DNA of 64,000 bases from Norana najaformis. Its lineage: Eukaryota; Annelida; Clitellata; Crassiclitellata; Hormogastridae. The translations under genes and the position numbers were made by a program. The stretch is from positions 27,759,230-27,823,229 of the forward strand of contig OZ029921.1 of the NCBI GenBank assembly GCA_964023275.1. The letters run 5' to 3'. This document shows, in pieces, positions 20,036 to 31,269 of the stretch (position 1 is its first letter; every line of letters starts with the position of its first letter). The notes beneath the pieces are model-generated. The model had not been told where the DNA came from. It ran no database searches and worked only from the letters and a program-made list of their open reading frames with translations.

Positions 20036-20105
20036 TTCTTTCCTCGCGAATCGACTTTTATGACTTTGTGAGTATGTTCTCAGGCACTGTCATAAATATT
20101 TTTAA

Positions 20106-20960
20106 CCCTGGAATTACCACAGGGGTCAAAAACGACCCCAGAGGTTGTTTCCATTAGTGCTGCTTAGCCCCCATAAGTGATATTTAAACGAAATTTTCTG
20201 ACTTTATAGGTATTCCTGTTTTATACAAAATTCCGCGTTTCATTCTGCATTTTCTCTCACCAGATGGCGCAGGTATTGCATTTATACACTGAGTGCCAAT
20301 GGGGTCGTTTTTGACCCCAATGTAAACTGTATGATTATGGCATATGTTAATATAATAAAATACATTTTTATTGAAATGAAATGCATTTTTGAAAGTATAT
20401 TTACAAAGAGAAACTATTTTAATTGATTATTTGGTGTTTTTGTATTATACACAATAAAACCACTTTGCTTAGATCATACTCTCTCTCTCAATTGGTTCTG
20501 TTGTACCTGCGCATTTATTTCTCTATGAATGAAACAAAGATGGCTGGATGTAAATATTCAGCACAAGAATTAAGGAATATTCTTTTACAAGATTTTCACA
20601 GGGATCAATCTGAAGCTTCAGTAGACTATTCGGACGAAGGTGAAGATGATTATCAGCCATCGTCTGCAAGTATTGATTTTTCTTAAATCTAAGGCAGTGA
20701 TCAAAGCGAGCCTGAATATCTAGTAGCCATGGAACATGTGGTGAATAGTGTTGCAAATAGAAGAGGAAGAGGTAAAGGAAGAGGCATCTCCCGTGGTCGT
20801 GCTGGGAGTAGAGGACGTGGGCCGCTGCCTGATGTTCACAGCCCTTCTGCTGTGACAACAGAAAACAGAACTTCAGGGGGTCATCAGAGTAAATCTTGGC
20901 ATTCAAAAGATGGAAAAACTTCATGGCAGAAAGCAGCCGTCAAGCAAGCCTCAGGATGAC
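20106..20960 (+). mobile_element. piggyBac-like element, 5' part only
   Basis: A TTAA (20102-20105) is followed by CCCTGG and a GGGGTCAAAAACGACCCC end, repeated in inverted sense near 20300. TTAA plus CCC-ends plus this palindrome is typical of piggyBac-type ends. The transposase N-terminus follows. No right end was found before the SINE at 21181. Confidence 0.7.
20528..20958 (+). pseudogene. piggyBac-type transposase N-terminal fragment
   Basis: The frame from ATG 20528 begins MNETKMAGCKYSAQELRNIL and has the acidic DYSDEGEDDY region. It is broken by two stops close together (about 20684-20695), then resumes in the same frame with SEPEY, an Arg/Gly-rich RGRGKGRGISRGRAGSRGRG segment and SKDGKTSW, like the SKDGTxW motif that precedes the piggyBac catalytic domain. 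The DDD core is missing. Confidence 0.65.
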
Positions 20961-21180
20961 AGAAAGCCTGCACAGTGCTGCGGGTACTACAACCAGATTT
21001 GCACAGTGCTCCGGGTACTCCAACCAGATATGCACAGTGTCTTCCTCGACTCCGTGTTCCCTCCACGTGGCTATAGAGTATATTATGACCACGCGCTATT
21101 AATTCTAACCCTAGTCTTAACAGTTGTTGGATGTGCCTTCCTAGCCTTGATAGCGAGTAGGCCCAAACACGTAAATAGCG

Positions 21181-21322
21181 GGGCGCGGTAGCCGGTTGGT
21201 CGGGTGGCTTGGCTTGTAACGCGGAAAGTACGGATCCCAGCCTCCCCTGGGATGGTTCCAGTGTGGGGATCTTGAGCAAGTCCTTCACTCACAAATGCTC
21301 AGCGCCATCGATTTATGTTTAG
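21181..21322 (+). mobile_element. SINE-F, tRNA-derived
   Basis: A GGGGCGCGGTAGCCGGTTGG head (A-box-like) and GGATCCCAGCCTCC (decayed B box) match the reverse complement of 60490-60640, where the B box GGTTCGAACCT is intact. The 3' end reads GCGCCATCGATTTATG, like L2-type tails. Confidence 0.75.
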
Positions 21323-21327
21323 TTATT

Positions 21328-21625
21328 ATTGTAATTGTAATCTGACATTTATAAAGCGCCACTTCAAGATTAGACTCATCACAGGCGCTTCCGACCCAAA
21401 CCAGTGAGACCACTGTCAAATAATATAGACTTCAGGCGCTTGCGAAATTGCAGAAGAGACAAACTGAGGAATACTAGCCGTAGCTCTCGGGAAAGGCGAT
21501 TCCAGATATTAGGTCCAACATAGGAAAAGCTTCTAGACTCAGCTGTAGCAGTGCGCATAGGAGGGACAGTCAGGAGTCCAAGGGAGGCTTACCCGAGAGT
21601 GCTATGGTCTGGATATAGTGGCGCT
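21328..21625 (-). mobile_element. LINE-B 3' end, 5'-truncated
   Basis: In sense (minus) orientation it runs through CTTCCTATGTTGGACCTAAT and ends GGCGCTTTATAAATGTCAGA plus an ATTACAATTAC tail, as in the copies at 29613, 30655 and 62630. The remnant coding part is too decayed to translate. Confidence 0.75.
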
Positions 21626-21639
21626 TAGTAAATGCATTG

Positions 21640-21745
21640 ATAATAATAACAGTAGTAGCAGTAGTAATACTAATGGTAGTAGTAGCAGTAGCAGTCGTAT
21701 AAAAATAATAATAGTAGTAATAATAGTGATAATAATTATAGATAT
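21640..21745. repeat. (AGT)n/(AAT)n trinucleotide repeat
   Basis: Imperfect AGTAGTAGCAGT and AATAATAGT runs. Confidence 0.85.
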
Positions 21746-21959
21746 ATGTTAGAAGCACAAGCGGTACAAACAGTATAAACAATCCTCACTGCCCGAAGTC
21801 TATTAGTTCTTGCTAATAAATTTTATCGGTTTGCTGTATGAATCAGGGCCGAAATGAAAAGACTAGATGACACTTCCACCACCTTCCTGTTTTTCCTCGG
21901 CTTTCTTCAGCTTAACCTGATCCGGATCGTGCTAAATAGTGACGGCTCCTGACTTTGAG

Positions 21960-22265
21960 ACTAAATAATAACAATAACAACAACAACAATAATAATATAT
22001 ATAATACATTATATATATAATATACTGAGAGGGAACTCACTCTTGAGATGCGTATTTGAGGGACGATTGGAGGGGAGATGACAACAGGACGACCGGATTG
22101 GATGACAACGAGGGAAGAAGCTCACCACGGAAAGGAGTGGCTCATCGGACATTTGAAACTGCCTGAAGGCAGAGAACCAAAAGAAGAAGATATATAATAT
22201 ATATTATATATAATAATTTTATATTATTATATTACATATATAATAATATAATAATAATAATAATT
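21960..22265. repeat. AT-rich repeats around a short unique segment
   Basis: ATATATAATA runs at 21990-22025 and 22190-22262 flank about 160 bp of unique sequence. No gene seen. Confidence 0.6.
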
Positions 22266-23388
22266 AGAGCTGCATTTCGATTAAAAATTTTAATCGCGAT
22301 TAATCGATCGATTAAAATTTTTAATCGCATTTTAATCGCATGTTAGAAAAATGAGCAATCCCAGTTGGAGTGCAAATTTACAGTATTTAATATTTCTAAT
22401 TTATATTCAGTGTCCAACCTAAAGAAAAGTAATTAAAAGTTTTAATCACAGTTAATCGCATTCTAATTGCATAGGCCTACATGTTAGAAAAATCAGTAAT
22501 CCCAGTTGGATTGCAATTTTACAGTATTTAATATTTCTAATTTATATGCAATGTCCAAAGCAAAATGTTTAAAGTAGCTTTAAAAGGTTTATTCTTTTAA
22601 ATGCAACCAGTTGTTTAAGCAAACAAGTTTATCCACATTAGTTGGGTCCAGCGATGCCAGCTTCTTATGAACAATGTGTCATGACAAGAAAATACTTGTT
22701 CACAAGGGACAGTCGTTGCTGGGATGACAAATACTTTTTATCCATGGTGGATGTTGACGGATCGGCCATTCATCACAAATTATTTTGTGATGGCATAGGT
22801 TATGCTTTCCCGTTTGCCCTGGTCCATTGGCTTAGACATCTCCCGCTGCTGAACTAGGGTTGCCTGGCTTAGTGCAGGTTACTTTTTATCATCTGCTGAA
22901 GATAACGTTGATGTCTTATCAAGTTTAGTAGCGGTAGACGCATGACTGGTACGCAGGCGATTGTTCAACGACGAGTTGATATGGTAGTAATTAATTTAAA
23001 CACTCTTGCAATACTTACAAATGACTTGTCATCTGTATTAAAAATAAACTGTCCGTCCAATATTGTCTTTCCTAGTTTCCTTGACTCCATTCTTTACGTA
23101 AAACCTAATTTGTAACGCCCGAATTTAATATCACAATTGAATTTACAGAACGCGAAAAAGCGCGAAAGAATAGGAAACAAACAACCATTGATGTAATAAA
23201 TGTCGGCTCTGGCAATCATTGAATATTTTCTAGATGAATTTTCATCGCGTTAATTTTGGTCGACGAACCCTCGCGGCAAGAAAGAAAGACTAGGCCTAAG
23301 TTCTTAACGCGTTAATCGTTGCGTTAAAAATTTTAATCGCAAAAATTTTTAACGCGTTAATCGCACGCGTTAACGGCGATTAATCAAC

Positions 23389-23392
<4 letters not shown>
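22266..23392. mobile_element. hAT-like non-autonomous element
   Basis: It begins AGAGCTGCATTTCGATTAAA with repeated GATTAATCG palindromes and ends with inverted-sense TTAATCGCACGCGTTAACGG and GATTAATCAAC, the layout of hAT ends rich in ATTAATCG. An internal block CCCAGTTGGA...TTTCTAATTTATAT occurs twice (about 22350-22430 and 22492-22560). No transposase frame. Exact ends are blurred by AAT repeats on both sides. Confidence 0.55.

Positions 23393-23393
<1 letters not shown>

Positions 23394-23466
<73 letters not shown>
23394..23466. repeat. (AAT)n(ATT)n palindromic microsatellite
   Basis: A run of ATA/AAT units turns into TTA/ATT units near 23423, making a self-complementary tract. Confidence 0.95.
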
Positions 23467-24118
23467 GGTGAGTGGCTCGGGATGCTGGTGAGTTGCAGCA
23501 GTGGGTTTAGTTCGACTCCTCCTAGCAGAAGCAGTAGCGCTACAAAAACACACTCGGGCGAACGATGACGAGCCGGTCTATAGAAACCGCGTGGTCTAGG
23601 TACAGAAAAACTGGCGCTACTGAGCAGTTGAAGGCCTGCGCATAGGATTGGTTGACCAAGCAGGACGGCAATGACCGCAAACGTGGGATATTCGCGTTCG
23701 TAACGGTCAACAAATCAGCTGGAGTGAATGGACGAATATGTTGTACTGGTCATCTTGCCTGTAGGAACGACGCAGCACAGCGTAAACAGATTGCTTAGAG
23801 GAGCTTTGCTAGGCGACGGCATTAAGACGTGATAACTGTCTTACCGGAATGCCTTGCAAACTTTAATTCCGTACACAGTTAAGATGTTAGAAATTAAAAT
23901 CCTTCAAAAGTCTGAGCCTAACTTAAATTATTAAAAAGTTATTTAAGTCCAGACACTATGAGGAAGCCACTGGTATCAAAAACTTAGTCTAACGAGCCGT
24001 CAAGGCTTCGAAATAATTTAAAACTTGCGGAGACATAAAACAAGCGACTAACACGATGGCTGAGTTAGGTAACAGACAATGATTACTGCGCATAATTATA
24101 TAAATAAATAAATTTTAG
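23467..24118. other. intergenic, no gene recognised
   Basis: Unique sequence. No motif supports a gene. Confidence 0.45.
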
Positions 24119-24237
24119 AACTTTTATTATTATTATTATTATCATTATTATTATTATCATCATCATCATTGTCATTAGTATTATTATTATCATCATTATT
24201 ATTATTATTAATATTATTGTTATTATTATTATTATTA
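24119..24237. repeat. (ATT)n/(ATC)n microsatellite
   Basis: Imperfect ATT and ATC trinucleotides. Confidence 0.95.
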
Positions 24238-24342
24238 GACCATCGCCCCGATCTACCCATGATGGGGCCTGACTCCGCACTTCAGTCATTGCTCCGAACT
24301 GTATGCTGTGACAAGCTTAAAAACTTATATGGAGTTGGTATC

Positions 24343-24748
24343 CAGGGCCGTCTTATCCATTAGGCGCAGTAGGCACTGTGCCTAGGGCTTACGAACTTTA
24401 TAGGGGCCTACGAAAGTCAAAAATGAGATAATGAAAAAAATAAATTTATTGATTGACCCGAAAATAGAAAAAGGAAATACAAATTTAATCACCTTAAAGT
24501 CTGTATTGAAACAGTTTAAGTTAAGCTGTGCTACAATATGTTAACTTTGCGGCTCTTTGCATTAGCAAAATCACATATAATGTTCTCAAATGTCATTTCC
24601 TGCATTAAGTCGTTTTCAATTGAAAGTAGTGCAAGGGAATACAGATGTCAAGAAATAATGTGAACGTGTTTAACTCTAATGCAGAGTTGGCAGTTGTGGC
24701 CTACGAATGAGAGTGCCTAGGGCCTACGACGACCTTAAATCGGCCCTG
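24343..24748. mobile_element. hAT-type MITE (406 bp) with perfect 8-bp target duplication
   Basis: Ends are CAGGGCCG...CGGCCCTG. The 8 bases TTGGTATC occur immediately before (24335-24342) and after (24749-24756). An 8-bp duplication with CAGGG-type ends is diagnostic of hAT. Subterminal GTGCCTAGGGC blocks are shared by both ends. No coding content. Confidence 0.88.
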
Positions 24749-24756
24749 TTGGTATC

Positions 24757-25370
24757 AACCGTGTCGATTACTGTTCCATCCGGGTAACCCGATCCGGGCT
24801 CTTCACGTATCGGCTATACTCTTGGTCTGATTTAGGCCCAATCTCCCTTTGCCCGATAAAGTTTAGATGTGGACTCTTGTATCCTTCACCTGGAACACTA
24901 ACGAGTTTTGTCTTCCAGTTGTATTCCCGCCGTCTGAATTATGACAAGGAGTAATGCGAGCGTGTCTTTCCCCGAGTTATTAACATCCAGTTATCTTCTC
25001 GCTACACTGATACAGATCAGTTCAAAGTCAGTCTTTGAATTGGGCGAGGGAAGGTTGAGAATGTGATTTACCCGCGCGCACTGACCACTCTGTCTTTTAT
25101 CAGCGATTTGTTTCTTGAAAGGGACTATGCTGGTAAGCTTCCGTTACTTTTCCACTAACTTTGATACGATTGCGAAGCTAAAGGAACGCAGCATGAGTAA
25201 CTTGGGGCGGCAGGAAGTTGGAAGGTCTCACGAAAGGACAAGTCGTTGTTTATACTAGGTAAAAGCGTTGGTTTTGTTTATTTCGCTATTAATGTTTGTA
25301 CAGCTGTTTGACAAAGAGCCTCTGTCAGAAAAGACAGCTTGCGATTGAGACTCCAGATGTTAACATACTG
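24757..25370. other. intergenic, no gene recognised
   Basis: Unique sequence of ordinary complexity. Confidence 0.45.
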
Positions 25371-25373
25371 GTC

Positions 25374-25409
25374 CTGCAGTGATATTTGAGATATCAAATA
25401 TCACTGCAG
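25374..25409. repeat. perfect inverted repeat (16-bp arms, 4-bp loop)
   Basis: CTGCAGTGATATTTGA, GATA, TCAAATATCACTGCAG. The right arm contains the 15-mer TCAAATATCACTGCA, which is also the core of the 40-bp minisatellite unit at 37.6-38.4 kb. Confidence 0.95.
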
Positions 25410-25427
25410 ATATACTGACTCCTGGAT

Positions 25428-25556
25428 CTTGACCTGTAACCGAACCTTTTTGCCTACCGACTTTGTTTTGACTGAGCGCCTGTGAATAAGCTGGTGTTCG
25501 CGCCTTAGCTTTCGTTGGGCGCTGTAGAAATCTCGAGATTACGATTACGATTTACA
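25428..25556 (+). mobile_element. LINE-A 3' end
   Basis: Starts near GATCTTGACCTGTAACCGAA and ends GCGCTGTAGAAATCTCGAGA with an ATTACGATTACGATT tail. Confidence 0.8.
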
Positions 25557-26400
25557 TAGCGCCCAAGTTGAACTGTTTTATTGCTGTTGGAAATGGCAGT
25601 AAGAAAAAGACAACTTCTGTTTGTGCATACGATGCTACCGCTGCTGCCGTTTAGGAGCCTGTATTAATTCACTGTCGTCTTTTATTTCTTGTTTTTTGTC
25701 TTGTAAAGGTCAAGTTAATAATAATAATATTATTAATTAGCAACTACTGTAGACCCAGTGTATAATGCACAAGACAGAAACCGACGATGTGCCAAAACCT
25801 AGCCGTAGGCTGGCCAATACCGAGAAAGTCCTCTCAGACAGAGAAAATTGAGAAGAAACTCAGAATTAACTAAAACAAAAGTCAACGTTTGTTATTTGTT
25901 CAACTGTTACCAGAACTTAAGGTAGGGCCAACTTATTTCCATGTTATCATGTACTTCTCGTCTTTGAATCTCAAATGTTTTCATAAGTATTTCATATTGT
26001 TGTTTATTAAAAACACTTTGAATAGTTCTTGTGTTTCTAGACAGCTTAAACTTGTTGGTGATTCAGTTTTAAACCTTCACACTCGGTTCACTCCAACTAT
26101 TGCGTTACCTGTCATCATGGCTGTCATAATAACTAGTATTTACCCATAAACTGGATTCATTCACCTGAGAATTTGGTATCTATAAAATTAAAATCTGTGT
26201 ATTTCTTCATTCAAAAACAACATTGATCGTTTAATTTTCATCTGGGAAATCTGGTTTCGTTTTGAAGTGTCATTGTGCAACTTTGTAAATTTTTATTGGT
26301 TACCATGTTTTTAAAACTTCTTTTGAAAGGAAACTGTGTTTTTTAATTTAAGGCAATTACTGCTTTAATTTTTATATGAACAGCCCATATGTTTTAACTT
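25557..26400. other. upstream region or 5' intron of the TRIM gene
   Basis: AT-rich unique sequence. It ends in a pyrimidine run and AG (26408-26409), so at least one non-coding exon probably lies further upstream. Confidence 0.4.
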
Positions 26401-26409
26401 TTTTTAAAG

Positions 26410-26663
26410 AGCCATGGCTGAGGATATCCGTGCAGCCGACAGCAACCTTCTTAAGTGTTGCTTATGCAAGGACAGTTTACGTGAGCCGAGGACACTGTCA
26501 TGTCTTCACTTGTTCTGCCTCAAGTGCCTTGAAGCATATGCCAGTTCAAAGCAAGTGGGAGATCATGTGGGTTGTCCTGTTTGTCACAGCAGCTTTACTA
26601 TTCCGGAAAAAGGTCTCCGAGAACTGCCAAAAAACTGCTTTGTACAAAAACTTCTAAAGGCTA
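26410..26663 (+). CDS. TRIM protein, exon with RING finger
   Basis: It starts after a pyrimidine-rich acceptor (AG 26408-26409). The ATG at 26414 sits in GAGCCATGG, a near-ideal Kozak context. The exon encodes 83 residues plus one base and ends at donor GTAGTG (26664). RING ligands are C15, C18, C30, H32, C35, C38, C54 and C57, a complete C3HC4 set with the usual C-x-H-x2-C-x2-C core, so E3 ubiquitin ligase activity is plausible. The one-base overhang (A) joins AG of the next exon to make Lys, keeping the frame into the B-box exon. Confidence 0.85.
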
Positions 26664-27419
26664 GTAGTGTTCTATGTTCTTTGATGTATTAGGAAAACTC
26701 CGCCACTGCCTTGTTTGGGAGTAGTGCCAGTCCCAAGCCTGGATAAAGGAGGAGGGCGACGGCAACGGCCTTTGATACCATAAACTGTCGTTAAACTGAG
26801 GAACTAAAAATGTATTAGGAATCTTAATAATCCATTTTGCCTTGTTTTATTTTGTTAACTTCAATGAAGAGTATTTATTATTATTATGTCCTACATTTGT
26901 CTTGTCTTCAACTGTGCTTAAGCCAACGATTGGCTGCACCACGGACAGTTTTGTGCATCTGCATCCTACATTTATGTATCAGTAGTTCCATTTTCTATTA
27001 ACAAGCATGAGCTAATGACACAGAGCAGTTATGAGTAGAAGACATGCTCAGTATTACTGCACAATGACTGTATGAGGGAAGTATTGTTCCTGTGTACTTT
27101 ATTTGTTTCCCAGTGTAGAACTTGACTTGTGATAAAATAGAAGATTATAGACATTTTTTTCTCAAGATGCAAACCCAAAAACCAGTGACATTAATGATGG
27201 AATGAGATGATATGTATTTCAGTTCCGTGCAGAAATTGTGACGTGATTCGGGGCCTCATTGCATCTGGTTGAGTTTTACAGTGAAAATCTTAAGAGTGAA
27301 ACGTAGAGGACTAACATGAACAATTTATATTAACCGAATATCTTGTTAAACGTTTTTTGTAAATTCCAGTTTTTAAATTTTTAATAAACTAGTGTTCTGC
27401 CATTCTTTGTTTAAGGCAG

Positions 27420-28268
27420 AGCTGAGTGTCGGAGTTTTGCAAAACGGTACAACAGAAATTTGCGACAGTTGTTTAGAAGAGACAAACAGTGACAACGGTC
27501 ATGCTGTGAAAACAGACGTTGCCAAATGGTATTGTCTGCCGTGCAAGAAAAACCTTTGTCCTCAGTGTCGTATACGTCACACAAACTCAGAGCCAGGTGT
27601 GACGCACGATCTCATCGAGTCATCCACCCAACACAAGAGGAAATTTATTGCGAGTTTGCCAAGTTCCTGCTCCACACATGAGGATGAAGAAATCAGGGTG
27701 TACTGCAGAGACTGTGGTGTTGCAATATGTGAGCGTTGTTATATTGAGCAACACTGTGGTCATACACGAAGCGATGTGGAAGTTGTTGCAGAGGAATTTC
27801 GACAACGTATCGAGCAGGATTTGCACATGGTTATGACACAGCTGGAAATGGGGCAGGATCGGATGAGAACCCTGGAGATGCATCGAAAGCGGTTGGAAGA
27901 CCTGGACGATATTGAACGAATCATCAACCAGAAGAGTGAGGAGCTGAAGGCTCTTGTAGACAATGATACCAACCGGCTGCTGATGTCGCTGGAAGAAGCA
28001 AAAAAGAGGGCTATGGACGTTTCAAGTGACCAATTGCAGATGGAGTTGCAAGGGGAAGGATCATCAGAGAGCAACGTGTTGGAGGGTCTAGAGACGGGTG
28101 TAAATGACGCTCTGTTTCCAACCAACCTGACGTTTACGGCTTCACCGATTGGTGCTGATGACCAGAATCTGATTGGACGACTGGTTGTGGTTGAAACAAC
28201 TGAAAATCTGTCAGGTGACAATTCAGTTCAGCCTAATTTTCATTGTTTACGCAAAGAAGCAAAAGAAA
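27420..28268 (+). CDS. TRIM protein, B-box 1, B-box 2 and coiled-coil exon
   Basis: Acceptor TTTAAGGCAG (AG 27418-27419); donor GTAAGG at 28269. It encodes 283 residues in the phase set by the RING exon. A B-box 1 begins ICDSC and includes WYCLPCKKNLCPQC. B-box 2 runs from CSTHEDEEIRVYC through CGVAICERC to HCGH, with its ligands present. An alpha-helical coiled coil follows (from FRQRIEQDLHMVM to about QLQMEL). RING, two B-boxes and coiled coil in this order define a TRIM ligase; TRIM45/TRIM56-like proteins are the nearest by layout. The coiled coil should mediate dimerisation. No filamin, NHL or SPRY domain is present in the exon. Confidence 0.88.
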
Positions 28269-28315
28269 GTAAGGACAGGTCAGGTCTGTGGGATAAATGT
28301 AATGTAAGGTTACTT

Positions 28316-28405
28316 TAATTGTAATTGTGGTCATAGATTTATATAGCACCTATTCAAGAGAGGCTTATCAGAGGCAAGGTGAGTTCAGTCAACACTGGAC
28401 CTTGG
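28316..28405 (-). mobile_element. LINE-B-type 3' tail inside the TRIM intron
   Basis: TAATTGTAATTGTGG...ATTTATATAGCACCTATTCA is the reverse of an L2-like tail. It lies within the intron between the last two TRIM exons. Confidence 0.6.
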
Positions 28406-28877
28406 AGGCACAATTCTGAAGTTGATAGATGTTTCAGCTAAGCTGCAGATGTAGCAGCATTGATCAAACAACCTTTTCCTGCAATTTCATGTACAACTAC
28501 AAATTGTGGATTTAAAATTTTGCTCGGTGGTTCAAAGCGTGGATGCAGGGATGGAAGTCTGTGTCAGCAATCTGCTACTGCGTCATTTACAGTGCAAAGT
28601 TGGGCAAGCGAAGATTAAGTTTCTAATCTAGGGGTAGCATAAAGTAATGTAGAGTAAAATCATAAGAGCTTGATGCCTTTGTGTTTATCAATACACTTAA
28701 TAGATGCTTAAGTGCTTTAAAAGTGCTGCATCCATCGCTTTTTGAACTGATCTAAATCTAAAAAAGTGCATTTTAAGATGGTTTGAAAATGTATGCTGAA
28801 CTGAGTGAAATGATACCATAAGATAGAGTAAGGGTTAAAAATATCATTCAATAAATCTCTTATTTCCTTGTGTTTAG

Positions 28878-28954
28878 ATGATGTCACGGAGAAAATGAAG
28901 GAGATTAACGCTGATTTGGGACATCATGATAAAGGAAGTGATGCTGATGGTTAG
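28878..28954 (+). CDS. TRIM protein, short last exon (or next exon)
   Basis: Acceptor TTCCTTGTGTTTAG (AG 28876-28877). In phase with the previous donor it reads DVTEKMKEINADLGHHDKGS, then DADG and a TAG at 28952-28954. The same place also offers a donor (G, GTTAGA at 28950), so the gene could continue. Ending here would give a TRIM of about 391 residues lacking a C-terminal recognition domain. Confidence 0.6.
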
Positions 28955-29612
28955 AAATGGAAATATTCACTTGTGTGTTAGCAGTTGTGTTTGTTTGGAA
29001 CACACGTTTACTTCAGCAGTTAAAGGGAGAACCTTAATTTAACATAGACTTTATTTTTATTAAGTGCAAAAGCTCTCCTACCGAAGCTGAACGTATGCTG
29101 ACGTTTTCGTTGGACCTTATATGGGACAAAGGCTTCAACCTTTCACTTGAGATATCACTAAAAAGTTAAAGATGTTACATTTTATAGTAGTCCAAAAGGT
29201 GAAAAAGGTACTTCTTAATGATGTTATATATTAAGCTATATTCAGTCATATTTCATATGTTCCCTGCCATATTTTTAGGCTGTTTGTACATTCTCTTTGC
29301 ATGTTAAAACTCATTTATTTAAATCCTGTGGGCAGCCATGTTCCCAGCACTTTTGAGGGGTTCCTAAAATGTGCTTCAGAAAAGTTCAGATACATAATTA
29401 CATTTGTGATACGAGCAGCATACACAGTTTAGTGCTATGTGCTCAAACAAAAGATATAGCCTTTGGTAATGAAACATTGTAACAGTGACTTCTTTTGACG
29501 TGGGCTTTGCATAATGCAGTGATGATAATTAAATTAACATTTAACACAATTTGAAACAGTTTGAACAATCTGAAATGGAATGAATTTTCTCTGCACTAAA
29601 CTTTCTTAATAT
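28955..29612. other. 3' flank of the TRIM gene, no further exon recognised
   Basis: AT-rich unique sequence. If the TRIM gene continues, its next exon was not recognised here. Confidence 0.4.
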
Positions 29613-29700
29613 GTGGTCTCACTGGTTCGGGTCGGGAGCGCTTCTGATGAGTCTATTCTTGAAGTGGCGCTTTATAAATGTCAGATTACAATTACAATGT
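29613..29700 (+). mobile_element. LINE-B 3' tail
   Basis: GGTCTCACTGGTTCGGGTCG through GTGGCGCTTTATAAATGTCA plus ATTACAATTACAAT; the same family in reverse is at 21328. Confidence 0.8.
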
Positions 29701-30049
29701 AATTTGTATTGTGTTTTCAGTGTAGACTGGTTAGATGACTTAGGTGCATGCTCAGCTTAGAGAAAACATTGGTCATTCCTAACTAGGGAGCAGTTATTAT
29801 GAGGGAAACTTCCCTCTCACGGATTCAGGTCATCCCCACAATGGTTTTGGTGTTCCATCATTTGATGCCTTGTGTGTAGACACAGGTGCAATAGAAGATG
29901 CTAATCAGTGATAGTGATAATAACAGTAATAGTCTATAATAACAATAATAATATCAGTGTAAGAACATTTGATCCTGGTATGTAGTATGTCAACCTGAAA
30001 GTGACGCGTAATGCCCTGTTACGCATGTAAGACTACATTTTCTTGTTAC

Positions 30050-30432
30050 ATAATGGTTTTATCATTTTACTGGAGTTATTTCTGTATATTTTAATTAGAC
30101 ACTGAAACTCATAACAATGAAATTAAATTAAATGTTTGATTATATAACTGGAAGTATTTCTGTATATTTTAATTAAACAATGAAACTCTTAATAATTAAA
30201 TTAAATTAAATGTTGTTTCATTATGGCTTGATTATGTTACTGGAGGCATTTTCTGTATATTTTAATCAGACAATGAAACTCTTAATAATTAATAATTAAA
30301 TTAATTCAAATATTGTGACATTATGGTTTGATTATATTACTGGGAGTATTTCTGTATATTTTAATTAGACAATGAAACTCTTAAGAATTAAATTAAATTA
30401 AGTGTTTGTTTTTATATTATGGTTTGATCAGT
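30050..30432. repeat. AT-rich tandem repeat, about 4 units of 75-95 bp
   Basis: TTTCTGTATATTTTAATTAG followed by ACAATGAAACTCTTAA and ATTAAATTAAATG recurs at about 30082, 30152, 30250 and 30350, with length variation in the (ATTAA) part. Confidence 0.85.
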
Positions 30433-30654
30433 GTACAGCCCTTTTTTGATTTAAATATTGCGACTTCAGATTTTAAAAAATTGTTTACATCTTGTTACAT
30501 TGTAGTTTCATCAAGTCACAGCTACCATTTCTGTATATAATTAATTTAATAAATTTGCAAGATTTAATAGTTGTGTCTATATTCTTCTTGTGTTGTTAAA
30601 CTTCCTTCTGATACTTACAAAGATGTGCAGTTTTGACCTAAAACAGTCACAGAC

Positions 30655-30846
30655 GTTGGTCCCACTTGCTGGAATCGCCTCCCTGGAGAATTGCGACTAG
30701 AGCTCCTTTCTCTCCCCCTCTCTGTATTCCGCAGGCGCCTGAAGACTGTACTGTTCAACAGTGATTTTACTTTTTCGGGTCGGAAGCACCTCGGTTGAGT
30801 TTATCCTCTAAGAGGCGCTTTATAAATCTCAAATTACAATTACGTC
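30655..30846 (+). mobile_element. LINE-B 3' end with ORF2 C-terminus remnant
   Basis: Reads in frame pieces VGPTCWNRLPGELRLE, SVFRRRLKTVLFNSDFTFSG and GRKHLG: the usual WNxLP...FRRxLKTxLF end of L2/CR1 ORF2. It then ends GAGGCGCTTTATAAATCTCA plus AATTACAATTAC. The most complete relative here is 62630-63175. Confidence 0.85.
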
Positions 30847-30914
30847 CCTGCCTAGCTATGAAGGCAGTTATCCCTTCTGATGATAGGATTATTTGAATCA
30901 ATAATATTGTTCAT

Positions 30915-31152
30915 AGCTGCTGGCTCGTTTCATCATGAAACTTCGCTCGCGACAGAAGTTCTTTATTGGATCGTCGTTTGTGTCATTTCGTTCTCAACTC
31001 AAGACTTGCCCTTTTAAAACCGCTTATCTGTTGTAGGCTGTCCTCTCTCTTTCTCTGTGGACTGACCTTCTGGACATTGAGTTTTAGTTTTGGTGCACCA
31101 TCGGTTGATACCTTGTGCATTATACAATGGCGCTATAGAAATTACTAATTAA
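30915..31152 (+). mobile_element. LINE-C 3' end
   Basis: Contains SFRSQLKTCPFKTAYLL (ORF2 C-terminus pattern) and a 3' end CCATCGGTTGATACCTTGTG, then AATGGCGCTATAGAAATTAC. LINE-C is marked by this GATG-rich end and an ATTAG-type tail. Confidence 0.7.
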
Positions 31153-31269
31153 TAATGATGCCTGGATTGACGATACCCAACTGCTCGTTAGGTATCCGCG
31201 ACGGGCGGGAGACTTACGGTTTAGCTCGACCCCTCGGCATTTGCTTTGCAGGGTATTTTCGTCTGGGTA

